This document shows, piece by piece, positions 25,597 to 34,623 of a DNA stretch of 64,000 bases; position 1 is the first letter of the stretch, and each line of letters starts with the position of its first letter. The position numbers were made by a program, and so were the translations under genes. Source of the DNA: Mesorhizobium wenxiniae (GTDB lineage Bacteria > Pseudomonadota > Alphaproteobacteria > Rhizobiales > Rhizobiaceae); the NCBI RefSeq assembly GCF_002284535.1, contig NZ_NPKH01000018.1, positions 44,375-108,374 of the forward strand, written 5' to 3'. The notes beneath the pieces are model-generated. The model made no database searches and was not told where the DNA came from. It saw nothing but the letters and a program-made list of their open reading frames with translations.

Positions 25597-26694
25597 ATGA
25601 TCAGAAAGCAGCATCCCCTGAAAGGACCGAACAGGTTCAAGCTCGGCGTCTTCTCGATGAATGCCGATGGCGGCCTGGCAATGACCACCGTTCCCGAGCG
25701 CTGGCGCGCCCGCTGGGAAGACAACCTCAATGCTGCCTGCATCGCCGATCGCGCCGGCCTGGAGTTTCTGCTGCCGATCGCGCGCTGGCGCGGCTTCGGC
25801 GGTTTGACGCATGTGCGGGAATGGTCGTTCGAGACTTTCACATGGGCGGCGGGTCTCGCCGTCGCGACGGAGAACATCAGTTTGTTCATGACGGTGCATG
25901 TGCCGCTGGTTCATCCGCTGCAGGCTGCAAAGGCGCTGGCGACCGTCGACCACATCTCCAACGGGCGTGCCGGGTTGAACATTGTCTGCGGCTGGAACCC
26001 GGACGAGTTCGCCATGTTCGGGCAGACGGTCGGCGACCGGACCTACGATCAGGCCGAAGAATGGATCAACATCATCGAGCGTGCCTACCAATCCAGGGAG
26101 CCGTTCGACTTCGGCGGCGAGTTCTATGATCTGAAGGGGGTTGTCAGCCGCCCGCCAAGCCTGCAGGCGCCGCGCCCGGTGACCATGAACGCCGCCTTCG
26201 GCGCACCGGGGCGCAACTATGCGGCGCGCCACTGCGACTATTTGTTTTCGACTTTTTCCGAAATCGCCGATGGCCGCGCGCATGTGGTCGACATCACCAA
26301 CCGAGCGGCTGAAGTTGGACGCGAAGTCGGCGTCTATACGGTCTGCCACGTCGTCTGCCGAGAGACCCAGCAAGAAGCCGAGGATTATTACCGGCACTAC
26401 GCGCTGGAATGCGCGGACGAAGGCGCGGTCGACGAGCATATGCGCAAGAAGAAGGAATTCGCCAACTCGCATGACGCAAAAGCCTTCACCGAATATCGGC
26501 AAAGGTTCGCCGGTGGTGCTGGAACGTTCCCGCTCATCGGCACACCGGAAAAAATCGTCGACGATCTCACTGAAATCATGGACCAGGGTTATTCCGGCGC
26601 CGCCCTCACATTCGTCAACTACACCTACGAATTGCCCTTCTTCTGTGACCGCGTGCTGCCGCTGATGCGCCAGGCCGGGCTTCGCGTAAATTGA
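25597..26694 (+). CDS. LLM-class flavin monooxygenase, RutA/SsuD-like
   Basis: 365 residues. Pattern close to pyrimidine oxygenase RutA and alkanesulfonate monooxygenase: ARWRGFGG, SFETFTWAAGLAVATE, VDHISNGRAGLNIVCGWNPDEFAMFG, NAAFGAPGRNYAARHCDYLF, and TPEKIVDDLTEIMDQGYSGAALTF. The reaction would be FMNH2/O2-dependent opening or oxidation of an N-heterocycle or related compound. The next gene begins in the stop region but encodes only the start of a flavin reductase, so its local reductase partner appears lost. No other Rut genes are seen. Start ATG 25597 with CAGGGAAAA upstream. Confidence 0.9.
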   Translation: MIRKQHPLKGPNRFKLGVFSMNADGGLAMTTVPERWRARWEDNLNAACIADRAGLEFLLPIARWRGFGGLTHVREWSFETFTWAAGLAVATENISLFMTVHVPLVHPLQAAKALATVDHISNGRAGLNIVCGWNPDEFAMFGQTVGDRTYDQAEEWINIIERAYQSREPFDFGGEFYDLKGVVSRPPSLQAPRPVTMNAAFGAPGRNYAARHCDYLFSTFSEIADGRAHVVDITNRAAEVGREVGVYTVCHVVCRETQQEAEDYYRHYALECADEGAVDEHMRKKKEFANSHDAKAFTEYRQRFAGGAGTFPLIGTPEKIVDDLTEIMDQGYSGAALTFVNYTYELPFFCDRVLPLMRQAGLRVN

Positions 26695-26978
26695 CGCCGG
26701 CGGCCGCCATTCCGACGACATGGGTGCATGGGCACCACGCCATAAATCCGCGCGCCTTCAAGCAGGCGATGGGGGCGGTGGCGGGCTCGGCCGCCATCCT
26801 CGCGTCGGAGCATGACGAGATCGGCTTTTGCGGCATCACGGCGACGGCCGTCCTGGTCAGTCCGCACGCGGCGCACTATTCGACCCAGTCTTACGCTGAG
26901 GTTCGCAACAAGGTGTTTGCCGATGTCGCATCGGTCCTGCGCGGTGGCAAGCCGGTATATCCGGTCAACCGAATATGA
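26691..26978 (+). pseudogene. Chimeric remnant: flavin-reductase N-terminus joined to 2-hydroxyacid-dehydrogenase C-terminus
   Basis: 95 codons from TTG 26691, overlapping the monooxygenase stop (TTGA). Residues about 18-54 (NPRAFKQAMGAVAGSAAILA, GITATAV) match the start of an FMN reductase, where CSLS-DPPTLLVC should follow. From residue 55 (LVSPHAAHYSTQSYAEVRNK, ending KPVYPVNRI) it matches the end of a D-2-hydroxyacid dehydrogenase, including the catalytic-His segment SPHAA. The join, near 26853, is in frame, as a deletion between two neighbouring genes would leave. Neither half can fold alone, so function is unlikely. Confidence 0.8.
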
Positions 26979-26999
26979 CTGCTCTCGGCAGCAATTAGC

Positions 27000-27458
27000 T
27001 CAGCCCGGCTTCGGCTTGTCGCGGCGCTCTACGATGTAGATGTGGTCGGCCGCCAGCACCACATCGCCATGCTGGTTGATCACCTCGCAGCGCTCGATGA
27101 CGCGACCCGACTCCGGCCGCTTCGGGTCGTCTTCCTTGGCCGAGATGGTCGTGCGGGTCCTGATCGTGTCACCGATGAACACCGGCTTGATGAAGCGCAA
27201 CCTGTCGTAGCCATAGGAGAAGGCGACTGGATTGACGACGCTTGCCGTCAGTCCGACGCCGACCGAAAAGACCAGCGTGCCATGGGCGATGCGCTGGCCG
27301 AACGGCGTCGTCTTCATGAATTCGGCGTCCATATGGTGTGGAAAAAAATCGCCGGTATGGCCGGCATGAACGACGAAGTCGGTCTCGGTGATGGTGCGCC
27401 CGCTGGTCATGCGCGACGAACCGATCTGATAGTCTTCGAAATAGACAGTCTGCTCCAT
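27000..27458 (-). CDS. MaoC-family (R)-specific hydratase-like protein
   Basis: 152 residues, a single hot-dog domain: [21 protein letters not shown], then [19 protein letters not shown] carrying the Asp and His typical of MaoC hydratases, [15 protein letters not shown] and [14 protein letters not shown]. It should hydrate or dehydrate an enoyl-CoA or related acyl compound. It starts 1 bp after the Gfo/Idh gene stop in the same minus-strand operon with sugar-acid genes. The same family is found decayed at 34624-35201. Confidence 0.92.
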   Translation of the reverse strand: MEQTVYFEDYQIGSSRMTSGRTITETDFVVHAGHTGDFFPHHMDAEFMKTTPFGQRIAHGTLVFSVGVGLTASVVNPVAFSYGYDRLRFIKPVFIGDTIRTRTTISAKEDDPKRPESGRVIERCEVINQHGDVVLAADHIYIVERRDKPKPG

Positions 27459-27459
27459 G

Positions 27460-28536
27460 TCAGGGCCTCGCCGCGATTGGTGTTGCCGGCGCCGCGCTCG
27501 ATTGGTAGGCGGCCTCGACCAGCGCCATCGTGTTCCAGCCGTCTTCGACGGAACTGACGAACTCGGTGTCCTCGCCTGATGCATAGCGCTGCACATTGGC
27601 CATGCGGCCGACGAAGGCGTCCGGAAACCATTCGCCGATGAGTGGCACAGCAACCCAGTCTGAGCCGCCCTTCGGATAGATTTCAAGGATGTCAGGCTCG
27701 CCGCGCGGATAGTCGAGATTGAGCCCGAGTTTGAGATAGGCGGCGCCCTCGGTGCCGCAGATGCGGAATTCGCAGGCCTGATGTTTTCGGCCGAATTTGT
27801 GATCGTGGTTGATCGACAGTGCGCATCGCACAGTGTCGCCGTAGTCGAGGATCGCGCTGGTGCGCGTTTGCGCGACCTTGCGGCCGGGATGGCCGAGCGT
27901 CTTGGCGTGAACGCCCCGGGGATCGCCGAGCAATTGCCGGATCAGGTCGAGATAATGGATCGAATGCATGGCGATCTCGACGCGCGGCGCCTTCACCAGA
28001 AACTCCCAGAGTTGCCACGGCGTCGCCAATGCCAGCCATGCATCGAAATCGACCACGTCGCCCAGCCAACCCTTGGCGATCGCATCCTTCAGCGCCAGCA
28101 TCATCGGCGCGAAGCGGAGCTGGAAGTTCACCGCCGCCTTCAGTTTTTTGGAGCGGCAGATTTCGAGGATTTCGGTCGCCTCGCTGAGATCGCTGCCCAT
28201 CGGCTTCTGGATCAGCGCCACTGCACCATCTGGCAACGCCCTGAGCACGCCGGCATGATGAGCCGGCGGCGTCGCCAGGTCGAAGACGGCGTCCTTGATC
28301 GCTGCGGCTTCCCCGACCGACCGGTAAGTGGCGACGCCCCATTTCCGCGCCAGTCTTTCCGCCTTGCTATGGTCGGGATCGAAAAGTCCGGCGACCGGAA
28401 AGCCGGCTTTTCCATAGGCCGGGAAATGCGCATCGCCGGCGATCGAGCCGGCGCCGAAAATCACGATCGGCCTCGGCTTCGATGGTTTCGCCCAGGACTG
28501 GGAGAGCGAGTCAGGATCAAAAGCGCCGTCAGTCAT
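27460..28536 (-). CDS. Gfo/Idh/MocA-family oxidoreductase
   Basis: 358 residues from ATG 28536, which overlaps the upstream RhaM stop. N-terminal Rossmann motif [18 protein letters not shown], the dinucleotide/active-site motif [11 protein letters not shown] (the EKP motif appears as QKP), and a C-terminal alpha/beta domain with [16 protein letters not shown]. This family oxidises sugars, sugar acids and inositols with NAD(P). The Glu-to-Gln change at EKP is seen in some relatives; the Lys is kept. Context with a mutarotase and an acid-sugar dehydratase suggests a deoxy-sugar or uronate route. Confidence 0.92.
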   Translation of the reverse strand: MTDGAFDPDSLSQSWAKPSKPRPIVIFGAGSIAGDAHFPAYGKAGFPVAGLFDPDHSKAERLARKWGVATYRSVGEAAAIKDAVFDLATPPAHHAGVLRALPDGAVALIQKPMGSDLSEATEILEICRSKKLKAAVNFQLRFAPMMLALKDAIAKGWLGDVVDFDAWLALATPWQLWEFLVKAPRVEIAMHSIHYLDLIRQLLGDPRGVHAKTLGHPGRKVAQTRTSAILDYGDTVRCALSINHDHKFGRKHQACEFRICGTEGAAYLKLGLNLDYPRGEPDILEIYPKGGSDWVAVPLIGEWFPDAFVGRMANVQRYASGEDTEFVSSVEDGWNTMALVEAAYQSSAAPATPIAARP

Positions 28537-28858
28537 GATGGAAGACTTCGTCCATCGATGCCCACCACTCGCCCTCCTTGCGGGTCGGCAGCGGCTCCTG
28601 GCAAGGCATGCACAGCGCCCACCATTCCTGCGTCTTGGGATCGGCGGCCATCTTCGCCATGTCGGCGGCATAATCGGTGCCGTGGTATTCGAAAGTGCTG
28701 AACAAAAGGTGCTCCGGCTCCTTAAGATAGATCGAATAATTCCTGATGTTGCAGGCGGAAATCATGGCAAGTACGTCAGGCCATACGGCAGCGTGAAGCC
28801 GCACATACTCGCTGACCTTTTCCGGCTTGAGGCCGAGCACCATTCCCATCCGCTGCAT
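28529..28858 (-). CDS. L-rhamnose mutarotase family protein (RhaM)
   Basis: 109 residues, matching RhaM length: GMVLGLKPEKVSEYVRLHAAVWPDVL at the start, NIRNYSIYLKEPEHLLFSTFEY, and the C-terminal CQEPLPTRKEGEWW. RhaM interconverts anomers of L-rhamnose; relatives act on L-fucose and similar sugars. The LHAAVWP segment carries the conserved His. Flanked by an enolase-superfamily dehydratase and a Gfo/Idh dehydrogenase, it points to a pyranose substrate. Confidence 0.9.
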   Translation of the reverse strand: MQRMGMVLGLKPEKVSEYVRLHAAVWPDVLAMISACNIRNYSIYLKEPEHLLFSTFEYHGTDYAADMAKMAADPKTQEWWALCMPCQEPLPTRKEGEWWASMDEVFHHD

Positions 28859-28868
28859 GTCCGGCTCC

Positions 28869-29981
28869 CTATTTTGTTATTTCGGTGGTGAATTCCGCAA
28901 TGCTCTTCGCCTTGACGGCATTCCAATCCCAGTCGATGCCGATGCCGGGCTCGTCCGGTGCCAGTGCTTGGCCGTCCTCGATGCGCATTTTCTTGCCGGT
29001 TAGTTCATCGAGCTGGGGAATATACTCGACATATCGGCCGTTCTGAATGGCGCAGGTCAGGCTGACATGCAGTTCCATCAGGAAATGCGGGCAGACTGGG
29101 ATATCGAATGCCTCGGCCGCATGCGCGACCTTCAGCCACGGCGTGATGCCGCCGATGCGGCCGACATCGACCTGCACGATCGAGCAGCCGCCTTTTTGCA
29201 TGTATTCGCGGAAATGCCGGATCGAATAGAGCGACTCGCCGATGGCGATCGGCGTCGACGTCGCATTCGACAGCCGCACATGGCCGTCTATGTCGTCGGC
29301 CGGCAGCGGCTCCTCGATCCAGGCGAGGTCGAGATCGCGCAGCCGCTCCGCCCGGCGGATCGCCTCGTCGACAGAAAAGCCCTGGTTGCAGTCGGTCATG
29401 ATCTCGTAGGATGAGCCGACTGCTTGGCGCACCGCGGTCAGCCGGGCGAGATCCTCGGAGCCGTGCGGCTTGCCGATCTTGACCTTAGAACCGCGAAAAC
29501 CCTTTGCCTTGGCGGCGAGCGCGTCCTCGACCAGCGCCTCGGTCTCGATATGCAGCCAGCCGCCCTCTGTGGTGTAGAGCGGGCAGCGGTCCTTGGCGCC
29601 GCCGGCCAGCTTCCACAGCGGCAGGCCGAGCTTCTTTGCCCTGAGATCCCACAGCGCCGTGTCGATGGCCGCCAGCGCGATTGCCGTGATGGCACCGATC
29701 GTCGTCGCGTGGGTGGCGAATTCGAGCTCGTGCCAGATCGCCTCGATCATGTCGGCGTCGCGGCCGATCAGCCGCGGCGCAAGGTGATCGGCCAGGAGCC
29801 GCATCACCGAGGAGCCACCGGTGCCGATCGTGTAGCTGTAGCCGGTGCCGACCGCGCCGTCGGCGTCGGTGATGGTGACGATCGGCGTTTCCTGGCTGAC
29901 AAAACTCTGGATCGCATCAGTGCGCTTGACCTTCGGCATCAGGTCGACCATCCGCAGTTCGGCTTTTTCGATCTTTGCCAT
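28869..29981 (-). CDS. Mandelate racemase/muconate lactonizing enzyme family protein (acid-sugar dehydratase-like)
   Basis: 370 residues of the enolase superfamily. Catalytic K-x-K in SKVKIGK, Mg ligands Asp in IMTDCNQGF, Glu in AWIEEPL and Glu in IAIGESLYS, and a His in VCPHFLMELH. The K-x-K plus His-containing seventh strand suits the MR subgroup, which includes racemases and acid-sugar dehydratases. With RhaM next to it, and a fuconolactonase-like amidohydrolase divergent nearby, dehydration of a sugar acid is a reasonable guess. It heads the minus-strand operon of 27.0-30.0 kb. Confidence 0.92.
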   Translation of the reverse strand: MAKIEKAELRMVDLMPKVKRTDAIQSFVSQETPIVTITDADGAVGTGYSYTIGTGGSSVMRLLADHLAPRLIGRDADMIEAIWHELEFATHATTIGAITAIALAAIDTALWDLRAKKLGLPLWKLAGGAKDRCPLYTTEGGWLHIETEALVEDALAAKAKGFRGSKVKIGKPHGSEDLARLTAVRQAVGSSYEIMTDCNQGFSVDEAIRRAERLRDLDLAWIEEPLPADDIDGHVRLSNATSTPIAIGESLYSIRHFREYMQKGGCSIVQVDVGRIGGITPWLKVAHAAEAFDIPVCPHFLMELHVSLTCAIQNGRYVEYIPQLDELTGKKMRIEDGQALAPDEPGIGIDWDWNAVKAKSIAEFTTEITK

Positions 29982-29985
29982 GACG

Positions 29986-30174
29986 TTAACCTCGCAATGT
30001 CCTGCCGGTATCGGCAGAAAACGGATGGGCCTGCGACAGGTCCAGGCTCATTTTCACGCGGTCGCCCGCCTCTAGCTGTTTTGGATTGACCATACGCGAT
30101 ACCCAGACACCGCCGTTGAATTCGGCGAACACCAGCGTCTCGTTGCCGAGCGGTTCGGTGGCGATCATCGGCAA
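29986..30174 (-). pseudogene. C-terminal fragment of a sugar ABC transporter ATPase (UgpC/MalK TOBE domain)
   Basis: About 60 codons ending the TOBE domain of a carbohydrate importer ATPase: EPLGNETLVFAEFNGG, then EAGDRVKMSLDLSQAHPFSADTG. The nucleotide-binding domain, some 290 residues, is missing and the upstream DNA does not continue the domain. It is a relic of a sugar importer that once led the operon, and the operon now has no ATPase. It sits 4 bp from the dehydratase gene. Confidence 0.8.
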
Positions 30175-30439
30175 CTCCGGCTGATGACGTCATCGAACTT
30201 GCCTGACAGATCGGCAGCAGAAGAATCGCCTGCATCAAGTGCGAGCAGCGCCACACCGGCTGATAAGCCGTAACAGCCTGTCATTTGATTCCTCTCAAGG
30301 GTGCGTCCGGGACTCGTATCGATCCAATTCAGCTTTATTCATAAATAAACAAAATATTCATGGGTGCGTCAAGTTGAAAGTTCTTCCGGAAGCAGGTCAT
30401 TGTGCATATATGAAAGGCGAAATTCACCGGGAAGTGACT

Positions 30440-31228
30440 ATGGCAGGCGACGAGGATGACGACCGTTATCGCGCTCCGGCGCTCGACAAGGGGCTCGACA
30501 TCCTCGAGCTTCTGGCCGGCGTCGACGGCGGCCTGACGCAGGCGGAAATCGCCAAGAAACTCGATCGCAGCCCCAACGAATTCTATCGCATGCTCGACCG
30601 GCTGGTGCGACGCGGCTACGTCACGCGGCCAGACGGCGACCGTTATTCGTTGACGCTCAAGCTGTTTGGCCTAGCGCAGCTGCACGCGCCGGTGCGGCGG
30701 CTGGTTTCCTATGCGACGCCGCTGATGCGTGAACTTGCAGAAACCTCGCAGCAGGCAAACCAGCTTGTCGTCTTCGACCGCGGTTCCGCAGTGGTGATCG
30801 CACAGCAGGAGGCGCCGGACTACTGGGGCATTTCGATTCGCGTCGGCTCGCATATCAGCCTGTTCGACACGGGATCCGGACATGTGCTGCTGGCGTTCCG
30901 CTCGCCGGAAGAGCGGCAGATGATGATCTCCGAGCATCTGCGCAGCACCGACAAGCCGCCTCAATCGCCGGAATTCTTTGCCCGCCTCGACCAGATACGT
31001 GAACGCGGCTACGAAATGATGGCGTCAATGCAGACCGCCGGCGTATTCAACCTGTCGACCCCCGTTCTCGGATCCGACGGCAAGGCAATCGCAGCACTAT
31101 CGATCCCCTACATAACCCTGGTCAACGCACCCCAGGCGCCCGATATCACCAGGACGACAGAGTTGTTGCTGGCGGCGACCGAAAAGCTGTCGCAACTGGC
31201 GGGATCAACGGTCAAGCAGGCGAAGTAA
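30440..31228 (+). CDS. IclR-family transcriptional regulator
   Basis: 262 residues from ATG 30440 with CGGGAAGTG upstream (an earlier in-frame ATG is at 30410). N-terminal winged HTH: DKGLDILELLAG, LTQAEIAKKLDRSPNEFYRMLDRLVRRGYV; C-terminal ligand domain with DTGSGHVLLAFRSPEE and STPVLGSDGKAIAALSIPY. It is divergent from the sugar-acid operon and codirectional with a lactonase-like gene, and probably controls both. AT-rich segments flank the gene (30335-30362 and 31229-31255), plausible promoters, but no clean palindrome was found. Confidence 0.92.
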   Translation: MAGDEDDDRYRAPALDKGLDILELLAGVDGGLTQAEIAKKLDRSPNEFYRMLDRLVRRGYVTRPDGDRYSLTLKLFGLAQLHAPVRRLVSYATPLMRELAETSQQANQLVVFDRGSAVVIAQQEAPDYWGISIRVGSHISLFDTGSGHVLLAFRSPEERQMMISEHLRSTDKPPQSPEFFARLDQIRERGYEMMASMQTAGVFNLSTPVLGSDGKAIAALSIPYITLVNAPQAPDITRTTELLLAATEKLSQLAGSTVKQAK

Positions 31229-31295
31229 ATTCTTATTTGAATGAAAAATTTCTCCGTGAGATGATTCGAAAACGCCGGAGGGGGAGAGCCTTGTC

Positions 31296-32132
31296 ATGAT
31301 CTTCGACACCCATCTGCACCTGATCGACCAGTCGGCGCTGCGATATCCCTGGCTCTCCGGCGTGCCGGCACTAAACCGCGATTTTTCCCACGACGAATAT
31401 GCAGTCCAAGCTCGCCGGGCCGGCATAGAGGGCGCATTGCATATGGAAGTCGATGTCGGTCCGGCCGATATCGAGGCTGAGACCAGCCATGTGAAGGCGC
31501 TGTCGCAACAGAAGGACAATTTGCTGAGAGGGGCGATCGCATCGTGCCGTCCGGAAGAGCCGGACTTTGCCGCCTATCTCGAGCGTCAGAAAGCCAATCC
31601 CTTCGTCAAGGGTTTTCGGCGCGTACTCCACGTCATGCCGGACGAGCTTTCGGAAGGCGCGCTGTTTCGCGAAAACATCAAGCGGCTTGCTGGCACCGGG
31701 CTGACATTCGATCTCGTTGTCCTGCCGCATCAAATCCCTAAAGCGATCGCACTCGCCGATCTCGCGCCTGGCGTCCAGTTCGTGCTCGACCATTGCGGCG
31801 TGCCCGACATCAAGGGCAGCAGTGAGCATCCCTGGCGCGAGCATATGGCAGAGATTGCGCGGCGCCCGAATGTCGTCGGCAAAATTTCCGGTGTGGTCGC
31901 CTATGCGGACGCTGGATCGTGGACCGTCGAAACGCTGCGTTCCTATGTGGAGCACACCATCGAATGCTTCGGCTGGGATCGCGTCGTGTGGGGCAGCGAC
32001 TGGCCGGTCTGCACGCTTGGCGGCGGGCTAGCGACCTGGGTGGCAGCAACGCACGCGCTGCTCGCCGGTGCCAGCGTCGACGAGCGAGAAAAGCTGCTTT
32101 CCGCCAATGCGAAGCGGCTTTGGCGTTTGTAA
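31296..32132 (+). CDS. Amidohydrolase-fold lactonase (L-fuconolactonase-like, COG3618)
   Basis: 278 residues. The first metal motif is DTHLHL at the N-terminus, then FVLDHCGVPD, and near the end WGSDWPVCTLGG with the conserved Asp. This is the TIM-barrel amidohydrolase group that includes L-fucono-1,5-lactonase, L-rhamnono-lactonase and 2-pyrone-4,6-dicarboxylate lactonase. Opening a sugar lactone fits with the mutarotase, Gfo/Idh dehydrogenase and acid-sugar dehydratase nearby, giving a non-phosphorylative deoxy-sugar pathway. A paralogue is at 46525-47466. Confidence 0.9.
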   Translation: MIFDTHLHLIDQSALRYPWLSGVPALNRDFSHDEYAVQARRAGIEGALHMEVDVGPADIEAETSHVKALSQQKDNLLRGAIASCRPEEPDFAAYLERQKANPFVKGFRRVLHVMPDELSEGALFRENIKRLAGTGLTFDLVVLPHQIPKAIALADLAPGVQFVLDHCGVPDIKGSSEHPWREHMAEIARRPNVVGKISGVVAYADAGSWTVETLRSYVEHTIECFGWDRVVWGSDWPVCTLGGGLATWVAATHALLAGASVDEREKLLSANAKRLWRL

Positions 32133-32138
32133 GCCGCC

Positions 32139-32275
32139 TCAGATCGTAGCCGACTCGTGCCGCTCGCGGCCGTAGAGCGAACCAGCAGCACGATGACCAG
32201 GCCAAGTGCCGTCTGCACGGTCGAGGGCCGGAAGCCGAGGCCGATCAGCAGCGTGAGTTGCCGCGGATCAGGCTG
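32139..32275 (-). pseudogene. C-terminal scrap of a sugar ABC transporter permease
   Basis: Reading leftwards, the DNA encodes QLTLLIGLGFRPSTVQTALG and LVIVLL, a terminal membrane span, then shifts frame to YGRERHESATI and a stop at 32139. This is the end of a ribose-type ABC permease. One internal frameshift and loss of everything upstream mark it as decayed. Together with the ATPase fragment at 29986-30174 it shows that sugar importers have been lost from this neighbourhood. Confidence 0.6.
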
Positions 32276-32311
32276 TTCATGTTCTCCTCCATTTAAGCTG
32301 TTTCAGGCTCC

Positions 32312-33463
32312 TCAACCGGCAGCGCCGGGTGCCGGGAAACTCTCCAGAAACAGGCGATTGAGATCGGCGACGACACGGCCGGCATGGTGTTTTTCGGCCA
32401 GGCCGAGATTGATGCGATCGGACGCGGCCTGCTGGAAGGCCATGTAGCCGTCGTGCCGTGGCCTGACCCAGGAACCTTCGAGGGTGGCGCGGGTGTTCAT
32501 GTAGAAATTACCGGCGGCTGCGTTGACGGCTGCATCGTCCCAGGCTGCGGCATGGCCGGGCTGGCCGCCGGCCGCAGCATAGGGGCCGCACTGCACGTCG
32601 CCGCTTGCGATCCAGTAAGCAAAGTCGGTGGCCGCCTGCTTGGCCTTCGAAAAGGCCGACACGGCAATGCCGGTTCCTCCGAGCGCCGAGCCGGCGGGAC
32701 CGGCATCGCCCACAGCCGGGATGTCGGCGAAGGCAAGGCGGTTGGTCCGGAATCCGGCAATGGCATAGGAGACATAGCCATAGATCAGCGGCGCACAGGC
32801 GATCCGCGAGCCGGACCTGGCCATTTCCTCCAGGACGTCGATCGGGTCCATGCCAAGGCAGGCCGGATCGACGAGAGCCGCGATCTCGCGCATCATCTCG
32901 AAAACGCGGCTGTCCATGTCAGGGTTTACGTGGTCGCCAGGCTCCTCGGCGGCCGGCCGGCCGAGATTGCCGGCAAGCGTGTAGAACACCATCAGCGAAT
33001 GCGGCGGCCTGAGCGGCAACAGCACACGGCCCTGTCGCGCCAACTCGACCATATCGGCCCAGTTCGCCGGCACGGCGGAAAGCATGTCCGGCCGCCACGC
33101 CTGCACCTGGCTCGCCGTGTCGATCGGAAACGCCCACTGCCGGCCTTGCCAGTTGTAACTCGGATAGGAGCGGCCGACGCTCCCCGCCGCCAGCATCGCA
33201 CGTTCCGCTTCCCGGCCCACGACGTCGAGCGGCGCCAGACAATTCTCGGCGGTGATCTGGCCGACATGCGGGTGGTCGATGACGATCAGATCATAGGCAC
33301 GGGCCAGTTCCTCGACCGGAAAGGATTCGAAATCCTGCAGCGAGCGCTTGTCCCACTCTATTGCGACGCCGGTGCGCTGCTTCCACAGCGCCGAACAGGC
33401 GACCATCGGGTCGTAGCCGCGCGGATGGCTCCAGGTCATGCCTTTGAGCGTCACGTCGCTCAC
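32312..33463 (-). CDS. Solute-binding-protein-like protein without signal peptide
   Basis: 383 residues resembling family-1 extracellular solute-binding proteins: YDLIVIDHPHVGQI, NWQGRQWAFPIDTASQ, SGSRIACAPLIYGYVSY, TGIAVSAFSKAKQAATDFAYW. The N-terminus (MSDVTLKGMTWSHPRGYDPM) is polar and the start is fixed by a 4-bp overlap with the CoA-transferase gene, so no export signal is present. Either it acts in the cytosol as a binding protein, or the signal was lost. No permease or ATPase is nearby apart from relics. Confidence 0.75.
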   Translation of the reverse strand: MSDVTLKGMTWSHPRGYDPMVACSALWKQRTGVAIEWDKRSLQDFESFPVEELARAYDLIVIDHPHVGQITAENCLAPLDVVGREAERAMLAAGSVGRSYPSYNWQGRQWAFPIDTASQVQAWRPDMLSAVPANWADMVELARQGRVLLPLRPPHSLMVFYTLAGNLGRPAAEEPGDHVNPDMDSRVFEMMREIAALVDPACLGMDPIDVLEEMARSGSRIACAPLIYGYVSYAIAGFRTNRLAFADIPAVGDAGPAGSALGGTGIAVSAFSKAKQAATDFAYWIASGDVQCGPYAAAGGQPGHAAAWDDAAVNAAAGNFYMNTRATLEGSWVRPRHDGYMAFQQAASDRINLGLAEKHHAGRVVADLNRLFLESFPAPGAAG

Positions 33464-34620
33464 AGCCCGAATTCCTTGCGAATCTTTGCGCTGTGCTCAC
33501 CAATGCGCGGCGCGGCGCGCTCGACCTTCGCGCGGGCGCCATCGACCCTGAGAGGCGAGCGCGTAGTGAGGATCGAGACATCATCCTCTCGCGTCACGGT
33601 CTGCAGCATATCGAGGACCTGGAAGCCCTCGCTGGCCATCATTTCCGGCCAGGTCAGCACCTTGGCACACCAGATGTCGGCAGGCTCGAGGATGGCAAGC
33701 CAATCCTCGACCGTCTTCGTCGCGATTTTTTGCGCGATGATCGCCTTGATCTCGTCGCGGGCGGTGAACCAGGTCGACGGCTGATCGCGATACGGCGCAA
33801 GTTCTTCGAGCCCCAGCAGATCGGCGAGCTTCGAGATCGGCGTCATCGCGATCGCCAAATAGCCGTCCTTCGTCGGATAGACGCCGTAGGGCGCCGACAG
33901 ATAGGCGTGGGCGCTACGGAAGGCCGATCGCCGCGGCAGGCGGCGCCCGTCATTGAGATGCGTGGTCAGCACCTCGAACTGAAAATCGACCAACGCCTCC
34001 AGCAGGCTGGTTTCGACATGGCTGCCCGTGCCGGTCACGCCGCGCCGCACCAGTGCGGCAAGGATCCCTTGCGCGGCGGCGGAGCCCGCCAGCATGTCGG
34101 CGATCGCCAGGCCGAAAGGCACCGGACCCTTGTCCTCGTCGCCGTTCAGCCACATCACGCCGGAACGGGCTTGCGCCAGCAGATCCTGCCCGGGCCGCTT
34201 GACCCACGGGCCTTCCTCGCCATAGCCGCTGATCGAGGCATAGACCAAGCGCGGATTGATCTTGCGCACCGCCTCAAAATCGAGGCCCAGTCGCTCAATG
34301 ACGCCGGGCCGAAAATTCTGGATCAGCACGTCGGCCTTGGCCAGCAGGCCGCGCAGCGCCGCAAGGTCGGCCACGTCCTTGAGGTCGATGGCAAGACTTT
34401 CCTTGGCCCGGTTGATGGCATGGAAGATGGTGGAATCGCCGCCGATCTCGGTGTCGCTGAGATAAAGCCGGCGCGACAGGTCACCGCCATTCGGCCGCTC
34501 GATCTTGATGACGCGGGCGCCGAGGTCGAGCAGCCGCAGCGAGCAGTAGGGTCCGGACAAGAACTGGCTCATGTCGACGACGACGAGCCCGGTCAGCGGC
34601 AATTCGGCAGTGGCGGCCAT
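33460..34620 (-). CDS. CaiB/BaiF family III CoA-transferase
   Basis: 386 residues. Family III features: GLVVVDMSQFLSGPYCSLRL at the start, LGARVIKIERPNGGD, VLIQNFRPGVIERLGLD, LVYASISGYGEEGPW, and the catalytic Asp expected in RPGQDLLAQARSG. Such enzymes move CoA between acyl-CoA and a free carboxylate in the cytosol. The gene overlaps the solute-binding-like gene and follows a decayed MaoC gene by 3 bp, a typical acid-activation plus hydration set. The acid is not identified. Confidence 0.92.
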   Translation of the reverse strand: MAATAELPLTGLVVVDMSQFLSGPYCSLRLLDLGARVIKIERPNGGDLSRRLYLSDTEIGGDSTIFHAINRAKESLAIDLKDVADLAALRGLLAKADVLIQNFRPGVIERLGLDFEAVRKINPRLVYASISGYGEEGPWVKRPGQDLLAQARSGVMWLNGDEDKGPVPFGLAIADMLAGSAAAQGILAALVRRGVTGTGSHVETSLLEALVDFQFEVLTTHLNDGRRLPRRSAFRSAHAYLSAPYGVYPTKDGYLAIAMTPISKLADLLGLEELAPYRDQPSTWFTARDEIKAIIAQKIATKTVEDWLAILEPADIWCAKVLTWPEMMASEGFQVLDMLQTVTREDDVSILTTRSPLRVDGARAKVERAAPRIGEHSAKIRKEFGL

Positions 34621-34623
34621 CGC

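Noticed and set aside
25597..28858. Pyrimidine (Rut) degradation operon
   Set aside because: Only the monooxygenase resembles RutA; RutB to RutE are absent and the reductase is a relic.
32384..33784. 466-codon plus-strand open frame
   Set aside because: Runs opposite the solute-binding-like and CoA-transferase genes, which are overlapping, coupled and recognisable.
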